Of a stretch of DNA of 64,000 bases, positions 17,781-26,365 are shown in pieces. Position 1 is the stretch's first letter, and the number at the start of each line of letters is the position of its first letter. This DNA is from Tistlia sp040905785 (GTDB lineage: Bacteria > Pseudomonadota > Alphaproteobacteria > Kiloniellales > DSM-21159): contig NZ_JBBDQW010000005.1 in the NCBI RefSeq assembly GCF_040905785.1, positions 137,943 through 201,942 of the forward strand, given 5' to 3'. The translations under genes and the position numbers were made by a program. The notes beneath the pieces are model-generated. The model made no database searches. It was not told where the DNA came from and saw only the letters and a list, made by a program, of their open reading frames with translations.

Positions 17781-18380
17781 TCACTGCTTCAGCAGGGCCC
17801 GCAGCAGCTTCTGGGCTTCCGGCGAATCCCACTCGGCGGCGCCCTCGACGGCGCCGACGGGGATGCCGTCGGGGCCGATCAGAATGGTCGTGGGCATTGC
17901 CCTGATCGCGAAGTGCCGGCCGAGCGCGCCGCCCTCGTCGACGTAGCGCTCCAGCCGCTCCAGGCCCCGCGCCTCGTAGAAGGGGTCTACCTGGGCGAAG
18001 CCGCCGCGGTCCTCGGACAGCGCCACGACCTCGACGCCCTCGGGCCCGAGCGCCGCCTGCAGACGGTCGAGCGAGGGCATCTCGGCGACGCAGGGCGGGC
18101 ACCAGGTCGCCCAGAAGTTCAGCACCACGACCTTGCCGGCGAAGTCGCGCAGGCTGACCTCGCGAACCAGGCCGCCCGTCTTGTGCTTGAACGAGATGTC
18201 GGGCACCGGCTCGGCGTTCTCGTAGATGACGTAGCCCTCGCCCAGGCCGGCCGCGACCGCGGTGGGAACCGGCAGGCCGGCGCCGCCCCGAAGCAGGACC
18301 GCGACCAGGCCCGCAAGCAGCGCCGCGAGCGCCGCCGTGCGGGTAGGAGCGCGAAGAGGCTTTCTCAAGAGCCGGGTCAT
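17781..18380 (-). CDS. tlpA: TlpA-family disulfide reductase (membrane-anchored thioredoxin)
   Basis: Periplasmic thiol-disulfide reductase, 199 residues, anchored by an N-terminal helix (about 17-40). The thioredoxin fold carries the active site WCPPC in NFWATWCPPCVAEMPSLDRL; the cis-Pro loop region reads IRAMPTTILIGPDG. Such proteins act in cytochrome c maturation or copper-centre assembly. It is divergent from argH with only 18 bp between start codons, the usual alphaproteobacterial arrangement. Confidence 0.9.
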   Translation of the reverse strand: MTRLLRKPLRAPTRTAALAALLAGLVAVLLRGGAGLPVPTAVAAGLGEGYVIYENAEPVPDISFKHKTGGLVREVSLRDFAGKVVVLNFWATWCPPCVAEMPSLDRLQAALGPEGVEVVALSEDRGGFAQVDPFYEARGLERLERYVDEGGALGRHFAIRAMPTTILIGPDGIPVGAVEGAAEWDSPEAQKLLRALLKQ

Positions 18381-18398
18381 CCGTTAAACCTCACCGTC

Positions 18399-19844
18399 AT
18401 GAAGGCTGCCACACCCAAGGGCTCCGAAGCCCGCACCCGTTCCGCCCCGGCCGAGTCCGCCCCCGCTGCCAACAGCATGTGGGGCGGCCGCTTCGCCGGC
18501 GGCGCCGACGCCGTCATGGAGGCGATCAACGCCTCGATCGACATCGACCGGCGCTTCTACCGCCAGGACATCCGCGCCAGCCAGGCCCACGCCGCCATGC
18601 TGGTCGCCCAGGGCATCGTCTCGGCCGAGGACGGCGCCGCCATCCGCCAGGGTCTAGACCAGGTGCTGGCGGAAATCGAGGAGGGCCGCTTCACCTTTTC
18701 GCGCGCACTCGAGGACATCCACATGAACGTGGAGGCGCGGCTGACCGAGATCGTCGGCGCGCCGGCCGGGCGGCTCCACACCGCGCGCTCGCGCAACGAC
18801 CAGGTCGCGACCGACTTCCGGCTCTGGGTCCGCGACGCCCTCGACGGCCTCGACGGCCGCCTGCGCGACCTGCAGGACGCGCTGATCGGCCGCGCCGAGC
18901 AGGAGGCCGAGACCCTGATGCCCGGCTACACCCACCTGCAGGCGGCGCAGCCGGTGACCTTCGGCCATCACCTGATGGCCTATGTCGAGATGGTCGGCCG
19001 CGACCGCGGCCGCCTGGCCGACTGCCGCGCCCGCATGAACGAGTCGCCGCTGGGGGCCGCCGCCCTGGCCGGCACCTCCTTCCCGATCGACCGGCAGGCG
19101 ACGGCGCGCGCGCTCGGCTTCGAGCGGCCGATGGCCAACTCCATCGACGCCGTCTCCGACCGCGACTTCGCCCTGGAGTTCCTCTCGGCGCTCTCGATCC
19201 TGGCGGTCCACCTGTCGCGCTTCGCCGAGGAGCTGGTACTCTGGTGCGCCGAGGGCTTCCGCTTCGTGGCGCTCAGCGACGCCTTCACCACCGGCAGCTC
19301 GATCATGCCGCAGAAGCGCAACCCCGACGCCGCCGAGCTGGTGCGCGGCAAGGCCGGCCGCGTGATCGGCGACTTGACCGCCCTGCTGATCGTCATGAAG
19401 GGCCTGCCGCTGACCTACGGCAAGGACATGCAGGAGGACAAGGAGCCGGTGTTCGACGCGGTCGACACCCTGGAGCTCTGCATCGCGGCGACCGCCGGCA
19501 TGGTCCGCGACCTGACCCCCGACCGCGCGCGCATGCGCCGGGCGCTGGCCGCCGGCTTCATCACCGCCACCGACCTCGCCGACTGGCTGGTCCGCGAGCT
19601 CGGCCTGCCGTTCCGCGAGGCCCATCACGTCACCGGCAGCCTGGTCGCCCGGGCCGAGGCCGCCGGCTGCGACCTCGCCGACCTGCCGCTCGCCGAGCTG
19701 CGCGCGGTCGAGCCGCGCATTCACGAGGGAGTCTTCGCCGTGCTGACCCCGGAACAGGCCGTCGGGAGCCGCGGCTCCTTCGGCGGCACCGCCCCGCAGC
19801 GCGTGCGCGAAGCCGCCGCGGCGGCGCGGGAGCGCTGGCTGTGA
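18399..19844 (+). CDS. argH: Argininosuccinate lyase
   Basis: Last step of arginine synthesis: argininosuccinate to arginine plus fumarate. It has 481 residues from ATG 18399; an in-frame ATG at 18477 (MWGGRF) would give the minimal 455-residue enzyme, and the first 26 residues are low-complexity. Family signatures are HTARSRNDQVATDFRLWVRD, PGYTHLQAAQPVTFGHH and the fumarate-lyase loop GSSIMPQKRNPD. The stop overlaps the lptM start (ATGA). Confidence 0.95.
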   Translation: MKAATPKGSEARTRSAPAESAPAANSMWGGRFAGGADAVMEAINASIDIDRRFYRQDIRASQAHAAMLVAQGIVSAEDGAAIRQGLDQVLAEIEEGRFTFSRALEDIHMNVEARLTEIVGAPAGRLHTARSRNDQVATDFRLWVRDALDGLDGRLRDLQDALIGRAEQEAETLMPGYTHLQAAQPVTFGHHLMAYVEMVGRDRGRLADCRARMNESPLGAAALAGTSFPIDRQATARALGFERPMANSIDAVSDRDFALEFLSALSILAVHLSRFAEELVLWCAEGFRFVALSDAFTTGSSIMPQKRNPDAAELVRGKAGRVIGDLTALLIVMKGLPLTYGKDMQEDKEPVFDAVDTLELCIAATAGMVRDLTPDRARMRRALAAGFITATDLADWLVRELGLPFREAHHVTGSLVARAEAAGCDLADLPLAELRAVEPRIHEGVFAVLTPEQAVGSRGSFGGTAPQRVREAAAAARERWL

Positions 19845-20113
19845 TGCGCGCCGCCGCCCTGCTCTGCCTGGCGCTGCCCCTGCTGCTGCCCGGCTGCGGC
19901 AAGAAGGGCGACCTGAAGCCGCTGGAGGAGGAATCCGCCGCCTTCACCTGGCCGCAGCAGTATCCGGCGCCGCGCACCGTCGTCCCGGCCGATCCCCTCG
20001 CCGAGGAGGAGCCGGTCGCCGGCCTCGGGGTGACCCGGGAGTTCCGGCGGCCGGACGCCCTGCCCGGCCGCGACCCGGACCGCACGACCACGACGGTCCA
20101 CCCGGCCCAGTGA
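19844..20113 (+). CDS. lptM: LPS translocon maturation chaperone-like lipoprotein LptM
   Basis: An 89-residue lipoprotein. The signal peptide ends in a lipobox LLLPGC (Cys18), followed directly by GKKGDL, the hallmark of the LptM/YifL family. The rest is proline-rich and probably disordered. The family is usually encoded immediately before lysA, as here. In E. coli LptM assists maturation of the LptDE outer-membrane complex; the same role here is inferred. Confidence 0.88.
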   Translation: MRAAALLCLALPLLLPGCGKKGDLKPLEEESAAFTWPQQYPAPRTVVPADPLAEEEPVAGLGVTREFRRPDALPGRDPDRTTTTVHPAQ

Positions 20114-20121
20114 GCGCAGGC

Positions 20122-21453
20122 ATGACCGAGATCCTGGCCAAAAGCGGCAACGCCGCCCAGGGGGACGCGACCGCCTTCGCCTATCGCGGCGGCCTCCTGC
20201 ACGCCGAGGGCGTGCCCCTGGACCGGATCGCCGAGCAGGCCGGCACCCCCTGCTTCGTCTACGCCGGCGGCGCCATGCAGGCGACCTACCGGGCGCTCGA
20301 GGCTGCCCTGGCCGGCTGCGGCCTGCCGACCAGCATCTGCTACGCGGTCAAGGCCAATCCCCATGTCGCCGTGATCCGCGGCTTCGCCGCACTCGGCGCC
20401 GGCGCCGACGTGGTCTCGGAGGGCGAGCTGCGGCGGGCGCTGGCGGCGGGCGTGCCGCCGCAGCGCATCGTCTTCGCCGGGGTCGGCAAGACCGCCGAGG
20501 AGATGGCCTTCGCCCTGGAGACCGGCATCCGGCAGTTCAACGCGGAATCGCTCGAGGAGCTGAAGCTGCTCGACGCGGTCGCGGCACGGCTCGGCCGGGT
20601 CGCGCCGGTCGCGCTCAGGGTCAACCCCGACGTCGACGCGCGCACCCACGCCAAGATCTCGACCGGCCTCGCCGGCAACAAGTTCGGCATCGACCTCGAG
20701 CAGGTGCCGGAGGCCCTGGCGCTGCTGCGCGGCCTGCCGAACCTGCGCCTCGACGGCCTGGCCGTCCACATCGGTTCCCAGCTGGTCCACGCCGAGCCCT
20801 ACGAGGCCGCCTTCGCGCGCCTCGCCGAGCTGGCGCGCAGCCTCATCGACCAGGGCTGGGAGCTCCGCCACCTCGACCTCGGCGGCGGCATGGGCATCCC
20901 CTACGGTCCGGCCGGGGCGGAGGGCGCGGCGACGCTGTCGCTCGAGGCCTACGTCGCCGCCGTCAGGCGCACGGTCGGCGGCCTCGGCCTGCCGCTGGTC
21001 TTCGAGCCGGGCCGCTACCTGGTCGGCAACGCCGGGTTGCTGCTGGCCCGGGTGCTCTACGTCAAGCAGGGCCGGGCCAAGCGCTTCGTTATCCTGGACG
21101 CGGCGATGAACGACCTGATCCGGCCGGCGCTCTACGACGCCTGGCACGAGATCGTCCCGGTCCGCCAGGCCGCCGCCGGGGCGCCGGCCGAGCCGGCCGA
21201 CGTCGTCGGGCCGATCTGCGAGAGCGGCGACAGCTTCGCCCAGGACCGCCCGCTGCCGCCGCTGGCGCCGGGCGATTTGATCGCGATCCTCTCGACGGGG
21301 GCCTATGGCGCGACCATGTCTTCGACCTATAATTCAAGACTACCGGCGCCCGAGGTGATGGTGCGCGGCGGCGACAGCGCCCTGATCCGGGCCCGTCCCG
21401 ACCACGCCGCGCTGATCGCCCAGGACAGGGTGCCGGCCTGGCTGGAGGGATAG
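20122..21453 (+). CDS. lysA: Diaminopimelate decarboxylase
   Basis: PLP enzyme converting meso-diaminopimelate to lysine, 443 residues from ATG 20122. A GTG at 20110, overlapping the lptM stop as GTGA, is an alternative start four codons upstream. The PLP-binding Lys is in SICYAVKANPHVAV. Other motifs are HIGSQL, the LDLGGGMGIPY phosphate-binding loop and the CESGD substrate motif (GPICESGDSFAQD). Second-last gene of the argH-lptM-lysA run. Confidence 0.96.
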   Translation: MTEILAKSGNAAQGDATAFAYRGGLLHAEGVPLDRIAEQAGTPCFVYAGGAMQATYRALEAALAGCGLPTSICYAVKANPHVAVIRGFAALGAGADVVSEGELRRALAAGVPPQRIVFAGVGKTAEEMAFALETGIRQFNAESLEELKLLDAVAARLGRVAPVALRVNPDVDARTHAKISTGLAGNKFGIDLEQVPEALALLRGLPNLRLDGLAVHIGSQLVHAEPYEAAFARLAELARSLIDQGWELRHLDLGGGMGIPYGPAGAEGAATLSLEAYVAAVRRTVGGLGLPLVFEPGRYLVGNAGLLLARVLYVKQGRAKRFVILDAAMNDLIRPALYDAWHEIVPVRQAAAGAPAEPADVVGPICESGDSFAQDRPLPPLAPGDLIAILSTGAYGATMSSTYNSRLPAPEVMVRGGDSALIRARPDHAALIAQDRVPAWLEG

Positions 21454-21502
21454 CCCCGGCCGAGCGAGGTGAGGCGATGCGGTCTCCAAGGCGAGCGACC
21501 CG

Positions 21503-24025
21503 GTGATCCGGCCCGGCCAGGCAGCGGGCCGCGAGCGGCCGGGCGCTCCGGAGCCGGGCGTCCTGGCGCGCGGCTACCGCCTGCGCCTGGGCCTGAGCCG
21601 CGCGGCGCTGTTCTGGGAGAGCCTGTGGCCGGCGCTCTGGCCGCTGGGCGGCATCGCCGGGCTGTTCCTCGCCCTCGCTTTGATGGACGCGCTGGCCGAG
21701 CTCGACGGCTGGCTGCACCTGGCCGTCCTCGCCGGCTTCTCGCTCGCCGCCCTGGCCGCCCTGGCCTGGGCGGTGCGGCGGGTCCGCCTGCCGCGGCGTG
21801 AGGCCGCCCGCCGCCGGCTGGAGCGCGACAGCGGCTTCGAGCACCGCCCCCTGCAGGCCCTCGAGGACAGCCTGGCGACACCCGGCGACGACGCCGAGGC
21901 CGAGGCGCTCTGGCGGGCGCATCGCCGGCGCCTGGCCGACCAGCTGCGCGGCCTGCGGGTGGCGCCGCCCGCAGCCGGCTGGGCCCGGGTCGACGGCTTC
22001 GCGCTGCGTGCCGTGGTCGGGCTGCTGCTGGTCGTCGGCCTGGTCGTCGGCGGCGCCGACTGGCGCTTCCGCCTGTCGAGCGCGTTGACGCCCAGCTTCG
22101 GCGCCACGGAGGCCAGCCTGCCGCCCCAGCTCGACGTCTGGCTCAACCCGCCGGCCTATACCGGCGAGGCGCCGCGCTACCTCGATCCGGCGAAGACCGC
22201 CGGCACCCGCATCGAGGTGCCGACCGGAAGCCGGCTGCTCGCCCAGGTCCAGGGCGGCAGCGGCGAGGCGGTGCTGAGCCTGGGCGGCGACGAGACCGCC
22301 TTCGTGCGCCACGACGCCGGCAGCCTGCGGCTCGAGCGGGCGGTCGAGACCGACGCCGAGGCACGCTCCCTGCCGCTCGAGATCCGCCGCGGCGAGACGA
22401 CGCTCGGCGCCTGGGACCTGCGCGTGCTGCCCGACCGGGCGCCAAGCGTCGAATACCTGAAGCCGCCGGCGCGCGCCCGCCGCGGTGCCCTGGAGCTGGC
22501 CTACCGGGCCGAGGACGACTACGGCCTGGCCGGCCTGCAGGCGCTGATCCGCCGCGACGACCGGCCGGAGGAGGAGCCGCTGAGCTTCGACCTCGGACTG
22601 CCGAGCGGCGAGGTGACGGAGAGCGAGGGGGCCGCCTACCGGGACCTGACGCCACACCCCTGGGCCGGCATCCCGGTCACGGTCCGGCTCGAGGCGCGCG
22701 ACGCCATCGGCCAGACCGGCACCACCGAGTCGTTCGCCATGGTCATGCCGGAGCGGACCTTCGAGCATCCCGTCGCGCGCCGCCTGGTCGAGCTGCGCAA
22801 GCGGCTGACCCTGGCGCCCGAGCAGCGCCGGCCGGTCGTCCAGGGCTTGGACGAGCTGAGCCGCCGCCCGGCCCACTTCGCGCACGACGTCGTGGTCGCC
22901 CTGGCGCTGTCCATCGCCGAGCGCCGCCTGATTCACGACCGCGGCGAGGCCGCCGTGGCACAGGTCCAGGAGCTGCTCTGGGACACCGCCCTGCACATCG
23001 AGGAAGGCGAGCTGGCGCTCGCCGAGCGGCGCCTGCGCGAGCTCCAGGAGGAGCTCATGGAGGCGCTCGAGCAGGGCGCTCCCGAGGAGGAGATCGAGCG
23101 CCTGATGAGCGAGCTGCAGCGCGCGCTCGACGACTTCCTGCGGCAGATGGCCGAGCAGATGATGGAGCGGATGGGCGAGCAGGAGCTCGGCGAGGCGCAG
23201 CCGCTGCCGCCCGACGCGCAGATGCTGCAGCGCGACGACCTGCAGCGCCTGATCGAGCAGGCTCGCGAGCTGGCCCAGGCGGGCGCGCGCGACCAGGCCC
23301 GCGAGCTGCTGTCGCAGCTCCAGCAGATGCTGGAGAACCTGCAGGCCATGCCGATGCAGCAGCGCATGAACGAAGCCGCGCAGCAGGCCCAGCAGACGAT
23401 GCAGGGGCTGCAGGAGATGATGCGCCAGCAGCAGGAGCTGCTCGACCGCAGCTTCCAGCGCTCGCAGCAGGGCAGCCAACAGCAGCAGTCGGGTGAGCGC
23501 GGCGAGGGCGAGGGCGAGGGCAGGGACCCGGGCCGCAGCTCGAACGCCGGCGACGCCCAGGCCCAGGAGGCGCTGCGCCGCCGGCTCGGCGAGATGATGG
23601 GCGAGATCGGCGAGATGATGGGCGAGATCCCGCGCTCGCTCGGCCAGGCCGAGCAGGCGATGCGCGACGCCCGCGACGCCCTCGGCGAGGGTCAGCCCGG
23701 CAATGCGGCGCAGTCCCAGGGCGAGGCCCTGGACCAGTTGCAGCAGGGCCTGGAGAGCATGTTGGAGAGCTTCGCCCAGCAGATGCAGCCGGGCGAGGGC
23801 CAGGACGGCACCCAGGCGGGCGAGCGTCCCGGGCAGGGTCGCGACCCCTTCGGCCGGGGCCCCCAGGGCCAGGGTTTGGAGGGCGACGACCGCGTCGAGA
23901 TCCCGACCGGCTCCGAGCTGCGCCGCGCCCGCCAGATTCTCGACGAGCTGCGGCGGCGTCGCCAGGACGTCGACCGCCCGGCCATCGAGCTGGACTACCT
24001 GGACCGACTGCTCCGCCAGTTCTGA
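21503..24025 (+). CDS. TIGR02302/DUF4175-family membrane protein
   Basis: An 840-residue protein found in most alphaproteobacteria; function unknown. N-terminal hydrophobic helices (about 40-95 and 170-190) precede a large beta-rich domain. A very long helical region (about 420-760) is rich in Gln, Glu, Met and Leu, with many QQ runs and a direct repeat GEMMGEIGEMMGEI, and a final basic segment ends in LDYLDRLLRQF. The helical region probably forms coiled coils. Start is GTG 21503. No ATG exists near the conserved N-terminus in this frame. It follows lysA by 49 bp. Confidence 0.88.
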   Translation: MIRPGQAAGRERPGAPEPGVLARGYRLRLGLSRAALFWESLWPALWPLGGIAGLFLALALMDALAELDGWLHLAVLAGFSLAALAALAWAVRRVRLPRREAARRRLERDSGFEHRPLQALEDSLATPGDDAEAEALWRAHRRRLADQLRGLRVAPPAAGWARVDGFALRAVVGLLLVVGLVVGGADWRFRLSSALTPSFGATEASLPPQLDVWLNPPAYTGEAPRYLDPAKTAGTRIEVPTGSRLLAQVQGGSGEAVLSLGGDETAFVRHDAGSLRLERAVETDAEARSLPLEIRRGETTLGAWDLRVLPDRAPSVEYLKPPARARRGALELAYRAEDDYGLAGLQALIRRDDRPEEEPLSFDLGLPSGEVTESEGAAYRDLTPHPWAGIPVTVRLEARDAIGQTGTTESFAMVMPERTFEHPVARRLVELRKRLTLAPEQRRPVVQGLDELSRRPAHFAHDVVVALALSIAERRLIHDRGEAAVAQVQELLWDTALHIEEGELALAERRLRELQEELMEALEQGAPEEEIERLMSELQRALDDFLRQMAEQMMERMGEQELGEAQPLPPDAQMLQRDDLQRLIEQARELAQAGARDQARELLSQLQQMLENLQAMPMQQRMNEAAQQAQQTMQGLQEMMRQQQELLDRSFQRSQQGSQQQQSGERGEGEGEGRDPGRSSNAGDAQAQEALRRRLGEMMGEIGEMMGEIPRSLGQAEQAMRDARDALGEGQPGNAAQSQGEALDQLQQGLESMLESFAQQMQPGEGQDGTQAGERPGQGRDPFGRGPQGQGLEGDDRVEIPTGSELRRARQILDELRRRRQDVDRPAIELDYLDRLLRQF

Positions 24026-24092
24026 GCCGGCGCCAGCAGGCTGGGGGTCTCCGCCCGCCGACGCGGAGTCGGCCGCCTGACCGAAGGGCGCT

Positions 24093-24479
24093 TCAGCGGT
24101 GCGCGTCGTCCGTCGTGCGGCGCAATCCGAGGGCCGTCTCGGCGGCTTCGCAGATCTGCTTCAAGGTGAAGGGCTTGACCAGCACCTCGGCGATCAGCTC
24201 GTCGAGATTGTGGGCGCGCTGGCGCTCGGCGGAGTAGCCGGTCATCAGCAGCACCGGCAGGTCCGGGTGGTCGCGCGTCACCTTGAGCGCGAGGCCGATG
24301 CCGTCGAGGCCTGGCATGACGATATCGGTGATCAGCAGGTCGAAGGGCCCGTCCTTCAGGCATTCCAGCGCCTGCAGGCCGTCGTTCGCCGCCGTGACCT
24401 CGAAGCCGCGCTGCTCAAGCGCCCGGGTCACGAAGGTGCGGACGGATTCGTCGTCCTCGGCGATCAGAATGCGGACCAT
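24093..24479 (-). CDS. cpdR: CpdR-like single-domain response regulator
   Basis: A stand-alone receiver domain of 128 residues. The acidic pair is in ILIAEDDESV (residues 8-10), the phospho-acceptor Asp is in LLITDIVMPGLDG and the conserved Lys in VLVKPF. The sequence ILIAEDDESVRTFVTRAL, the LLMTGYSAERQRA loop and the absence of an output domain match alphaproteobacterial CpdR. In Caulobacter, CpdR directs ClpXP to its substrates during the cell cycle when unphosphorylated. Confidence 0.85.
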   Translation of the reverse strand: MVRILIAEDDESVRTFVTRALEQRGFEVTAANDGLQALECLKDGPFDLLITDIVMPGLDGIGLALKVTRDHPDLPVLLMTGYSAERQRAHNLDELIAEVLVKPFTLKQICEAAETALGLRRTTDDAHR

Positions 24480-24580
24480 CGGCTGTTCCCACGACCAGGA
24501 GCCGGCACCAAGGGCCGGCCGCGCTCAAGCAAAGCGCATTTCCGCGCCGAGTTCGAGCCGCGAATGGCAGGCGGCGGGCG

Positions 24581-25348
24581 CTACGGCAGGACGAAATCGA
24601 CGCGGACGCTCAGTTCGCCGCGCGGAATGGCCTCCCGCCGCGTCTCGAACTCGAGCTCCTCGCCGGGACGCAGTACCGTCCGACCGGCGTCGAAGCGCCA
24701 CTCGACCAGGACCGCGCCGGTCTTGTCGGTCACGGTGGCGACCAGCATAGGCACCTCGCGCGGCAGGTCGCTGACATTGCCGACGCGGCCGGTGATGGTC
24801 ATGACCCGGCCGTCGCCGACCGTGTTGACCTGGGTCGTGACGTCCTCGAGCACGACGCCGGGATGGCCGGTCTCCAGCGGCACGTCGAGCAGGTCGTAGA
24901 TCTGCCGCAGCTCGGGCACCGCCTCGACGATCTGGTTGCGGTAGTACCAGCCGCCGACGACCAGGCCGGCAACGACCAGCAGCAGCAGCAGCCAGCCGAC
25001 GACTAGGCCCGCGCGCGAGCCGCCGCGCGCCCTCCTCGCGTCGTCGGCCTCGCTCGACAGCTCGAAGCGGCGCGGCTCGCCGAGATGCGGGCCGTCGAAG
25101 ATCGGCGGCCGGTCGTAGCCCGGCTCCTCGCGGTGCGGGGCCTTGGGCCAGGGCACCTCCCCGGCCTCGGCCGCCAGGGCCGTGGCAGGCGCCGCCGCGG
25201 CGCCGGTCCCCTCGGCCGCGGCCTCGGGCGGCGGCGCCTGGAACCAGACGTGGGCGCAGCCCGCACAGCGGAGCTTGCGGCCCTTCGGCCCGAGTTTCTC
25301 TGCCGGCAGACGGAAGCGCTTCGCGCAGTTGGGGCAAGCGATTTCCAT
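24581..25348 (-). CDS. MJ0042-type zinc-finger / DUF3426 membrane protein
   Basis: A 255-residue protein. The N-terminal zinc ribbon has two CxxC pairs (IACPNCAKRF and LRCAGCAHVWF, residues 3-35). An acidic/proline linker, a membrane helix (about 119-140) and a C-terminal periplasmic DUF3426 domain with an Ig-like beta pattern follow. The zinc finger stays cytoplasmic. Function is unknown. It is conserved next to ftsEX in Rhodospirillales-type genomes. A promoter is visible just upstream. Confidence 0.87.
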   Translation of the reverse strand: MEIACPNCAKRFRLPAEKLGPKGRKLRCAGCAHVWFQAPPPEAAAEGTGAAAAPATALAAEAGEVPWPKAPHREEPGYDRPPIFDGPHLGEPRRFELSSEADDARRARGGSRAGLVVGWLLLLLVVAGLVVGGWYYRNQIVEAVPELRQIYDLLDVPLETGHPGVVLEDVTTQVNTVGDGRVMTITGRVGNVSDLPREVPMLVATVTDKTGAVLVEWRFDAGRTVLRPGEELEFETRREAIPRGELSVRVDFVLP

Positions 25349-25672
25349 GGGCCGGGCAGGACAGTCCGTCTAGAGGGCTCGCTGGGTCGCGCGCAGGCGG
25401 GACTCCTTATAAGACCCTGACTCGCGCCATAGCAAGGCCGGCCGCTGACGACCTTGCGGCGGCGACCGGCGCAATCGCCCGACCGGGGGCGATCCGGGCC
25501 GGTCCGGCCTTGCGAATTCCGGGCGGGCGGGGCAGCGCCGGAACGTGCCATAAGGGGACTGGCCCTTGTGGAGCGATCCCGGCGCTTGCTATCCAGGCGC
25601 TCGGGCGACCGGCAGCACGGAGGCGGCGCCCGCCCGCCGCCCCCGCCCCCAACCGCCAGGAGGACAGGCCCG
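25349..25672. other. 324-bp divergent intergenic region before ftsE
   Basis: No open frame with coding character. It contains the minus-strand promoter at 25407-25435 and the AGGAGG ribosome site of ftsE (25658-25663). A weak plus-strand promoter candidate for ftsE (TTGTGG, 18 bp, TATCCA) lies near 25567-25596. The open frame that runs through from 25454 is only a GC-rich extension of the ftsE frame. Confidence 0.6.
25407..25435 (-). promoter_or_regulatory. Promoter of the zinc-finger/DUF3426 gene
   Basis: On the minus strand TTGCTA (25435-25430) and TTATAA (25412-25407) are spaced 17 bp apart, in a locally AT-richer patch 59 bp upstream of the start codon. Confidence 0.6.
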
Positions 25673-26362
25673 TTGGTTCGATTGGACGACGTCGCCTTGC
25701 GCTACGGCGAGGGGCCGGAGGTGCTGAGCGGCGTCACCTGCCACCTCGAGCCGGGCTCCTTCCACTTCCTGGTCGGCCACAGCGGTGCCGGCAAGTCCTC
25801 CTTCCTGCGCCTGCTCAACCTCGGCCAGCGCCCGACGCGCGGCCGCCTGATGCTGTTCGGCCGCGACGTCGCCCGCCTGTCGCGCGAGGACCGGGCGGTG
25901 ATGCGCCGCCGCATGGGCGTCGTGTTCCAGGACTTCCGCCTGATCGCCCACCTGACCGCCTTCGAGAACGTCGCCCTGCCGCTGCACCTGACCGGGGAGC
26001 GGGGCGGCGCGATCGACTCCAAGGTCAGCGAGCTCCTGTCCTGGGTCGGCCTGGCCGACTGCCTGGATTCGCTGCCGGCGACCCTGTCGGGCGGCCAGCA
26101 GCAGCGCGTCGCCATCGCCCGCGCCGTCGTCGGCCGGCCTAGCCTGCTGCTCGCCGACGAGCCGACCGGGAACGTCGACGACCGCATCGCCATGCGCCTG
26201 ATGTTCCTGTTCGAGGAGATGCACCGCAACGGCACGACCGTGGTCGTCGCCACCCACAACGAGACGCTGGTCGGGCGTTTCGCGCACCCGCGGCTGCGCC
26301 TGGAAGGCGGCACGCTGCGCATCGTGCCCGCCGTGGCCCGGGCGGCCGGCGGAGCCGCCTGA
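25673..26362 (+). CDS. ftsE: Cell division ATP-binding protein FtsE
   Basis: ABC-type ATPase that works with FtsX at the division septum to activate cell-wall hydrolases. I chose TTG at 25673 because a perfect AGGAGG lies nine bases upstream and conserved sequence begins right there (VRLDDVALRYG); no ATG is available. This gives 229 residues, the usual length. Motifs are Walker A GHSGAGKSS (35-43), signature LSGGQQQRVAIARA and Walker B LLLADEPTGNVD. ftsX follows after three bases. Confidence 0.93.
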   Translation: MVRLDDVALRYGEGPEVLSGVTCHLEPGSFHFLVGHSGAGKSSFLRLLNLGQRPTRGRLMLFGRDVARLSREDRAVMRRRMGVVFQDFRLIAHLTAFENVALPLHLTGERGGAIDSKVSELLSWVGLADCLDSLPATLSGGQQQRVAIARAVVGRPSLLLADEPTGNVDDRIAMRLMFLFEEMHRNGTTVVVATHNETLVGRFAHPRLRLEGGTLRIVPAVARAAGGAA

Positions 26363-26365
26363 GCC

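Noticed and set aside
21089..23479. 796-residue open frame on the minus strand opposite lysA and the TIGR02302 gene
   Set aside because: It is an antisense shadow of a very GC-rich gene: low-complexity Leu/Gln/Arg composition, no domain, no promoter, and complete overlap with a better gene.
25454..25672. Extended N-terminus of ftsE from 25454
   Set aside because: The extra 73 residues are Arg/Pro-rich with no FtsE similarity, whereas TTG 25673 has a perfect ribosome site and gives the usual length.
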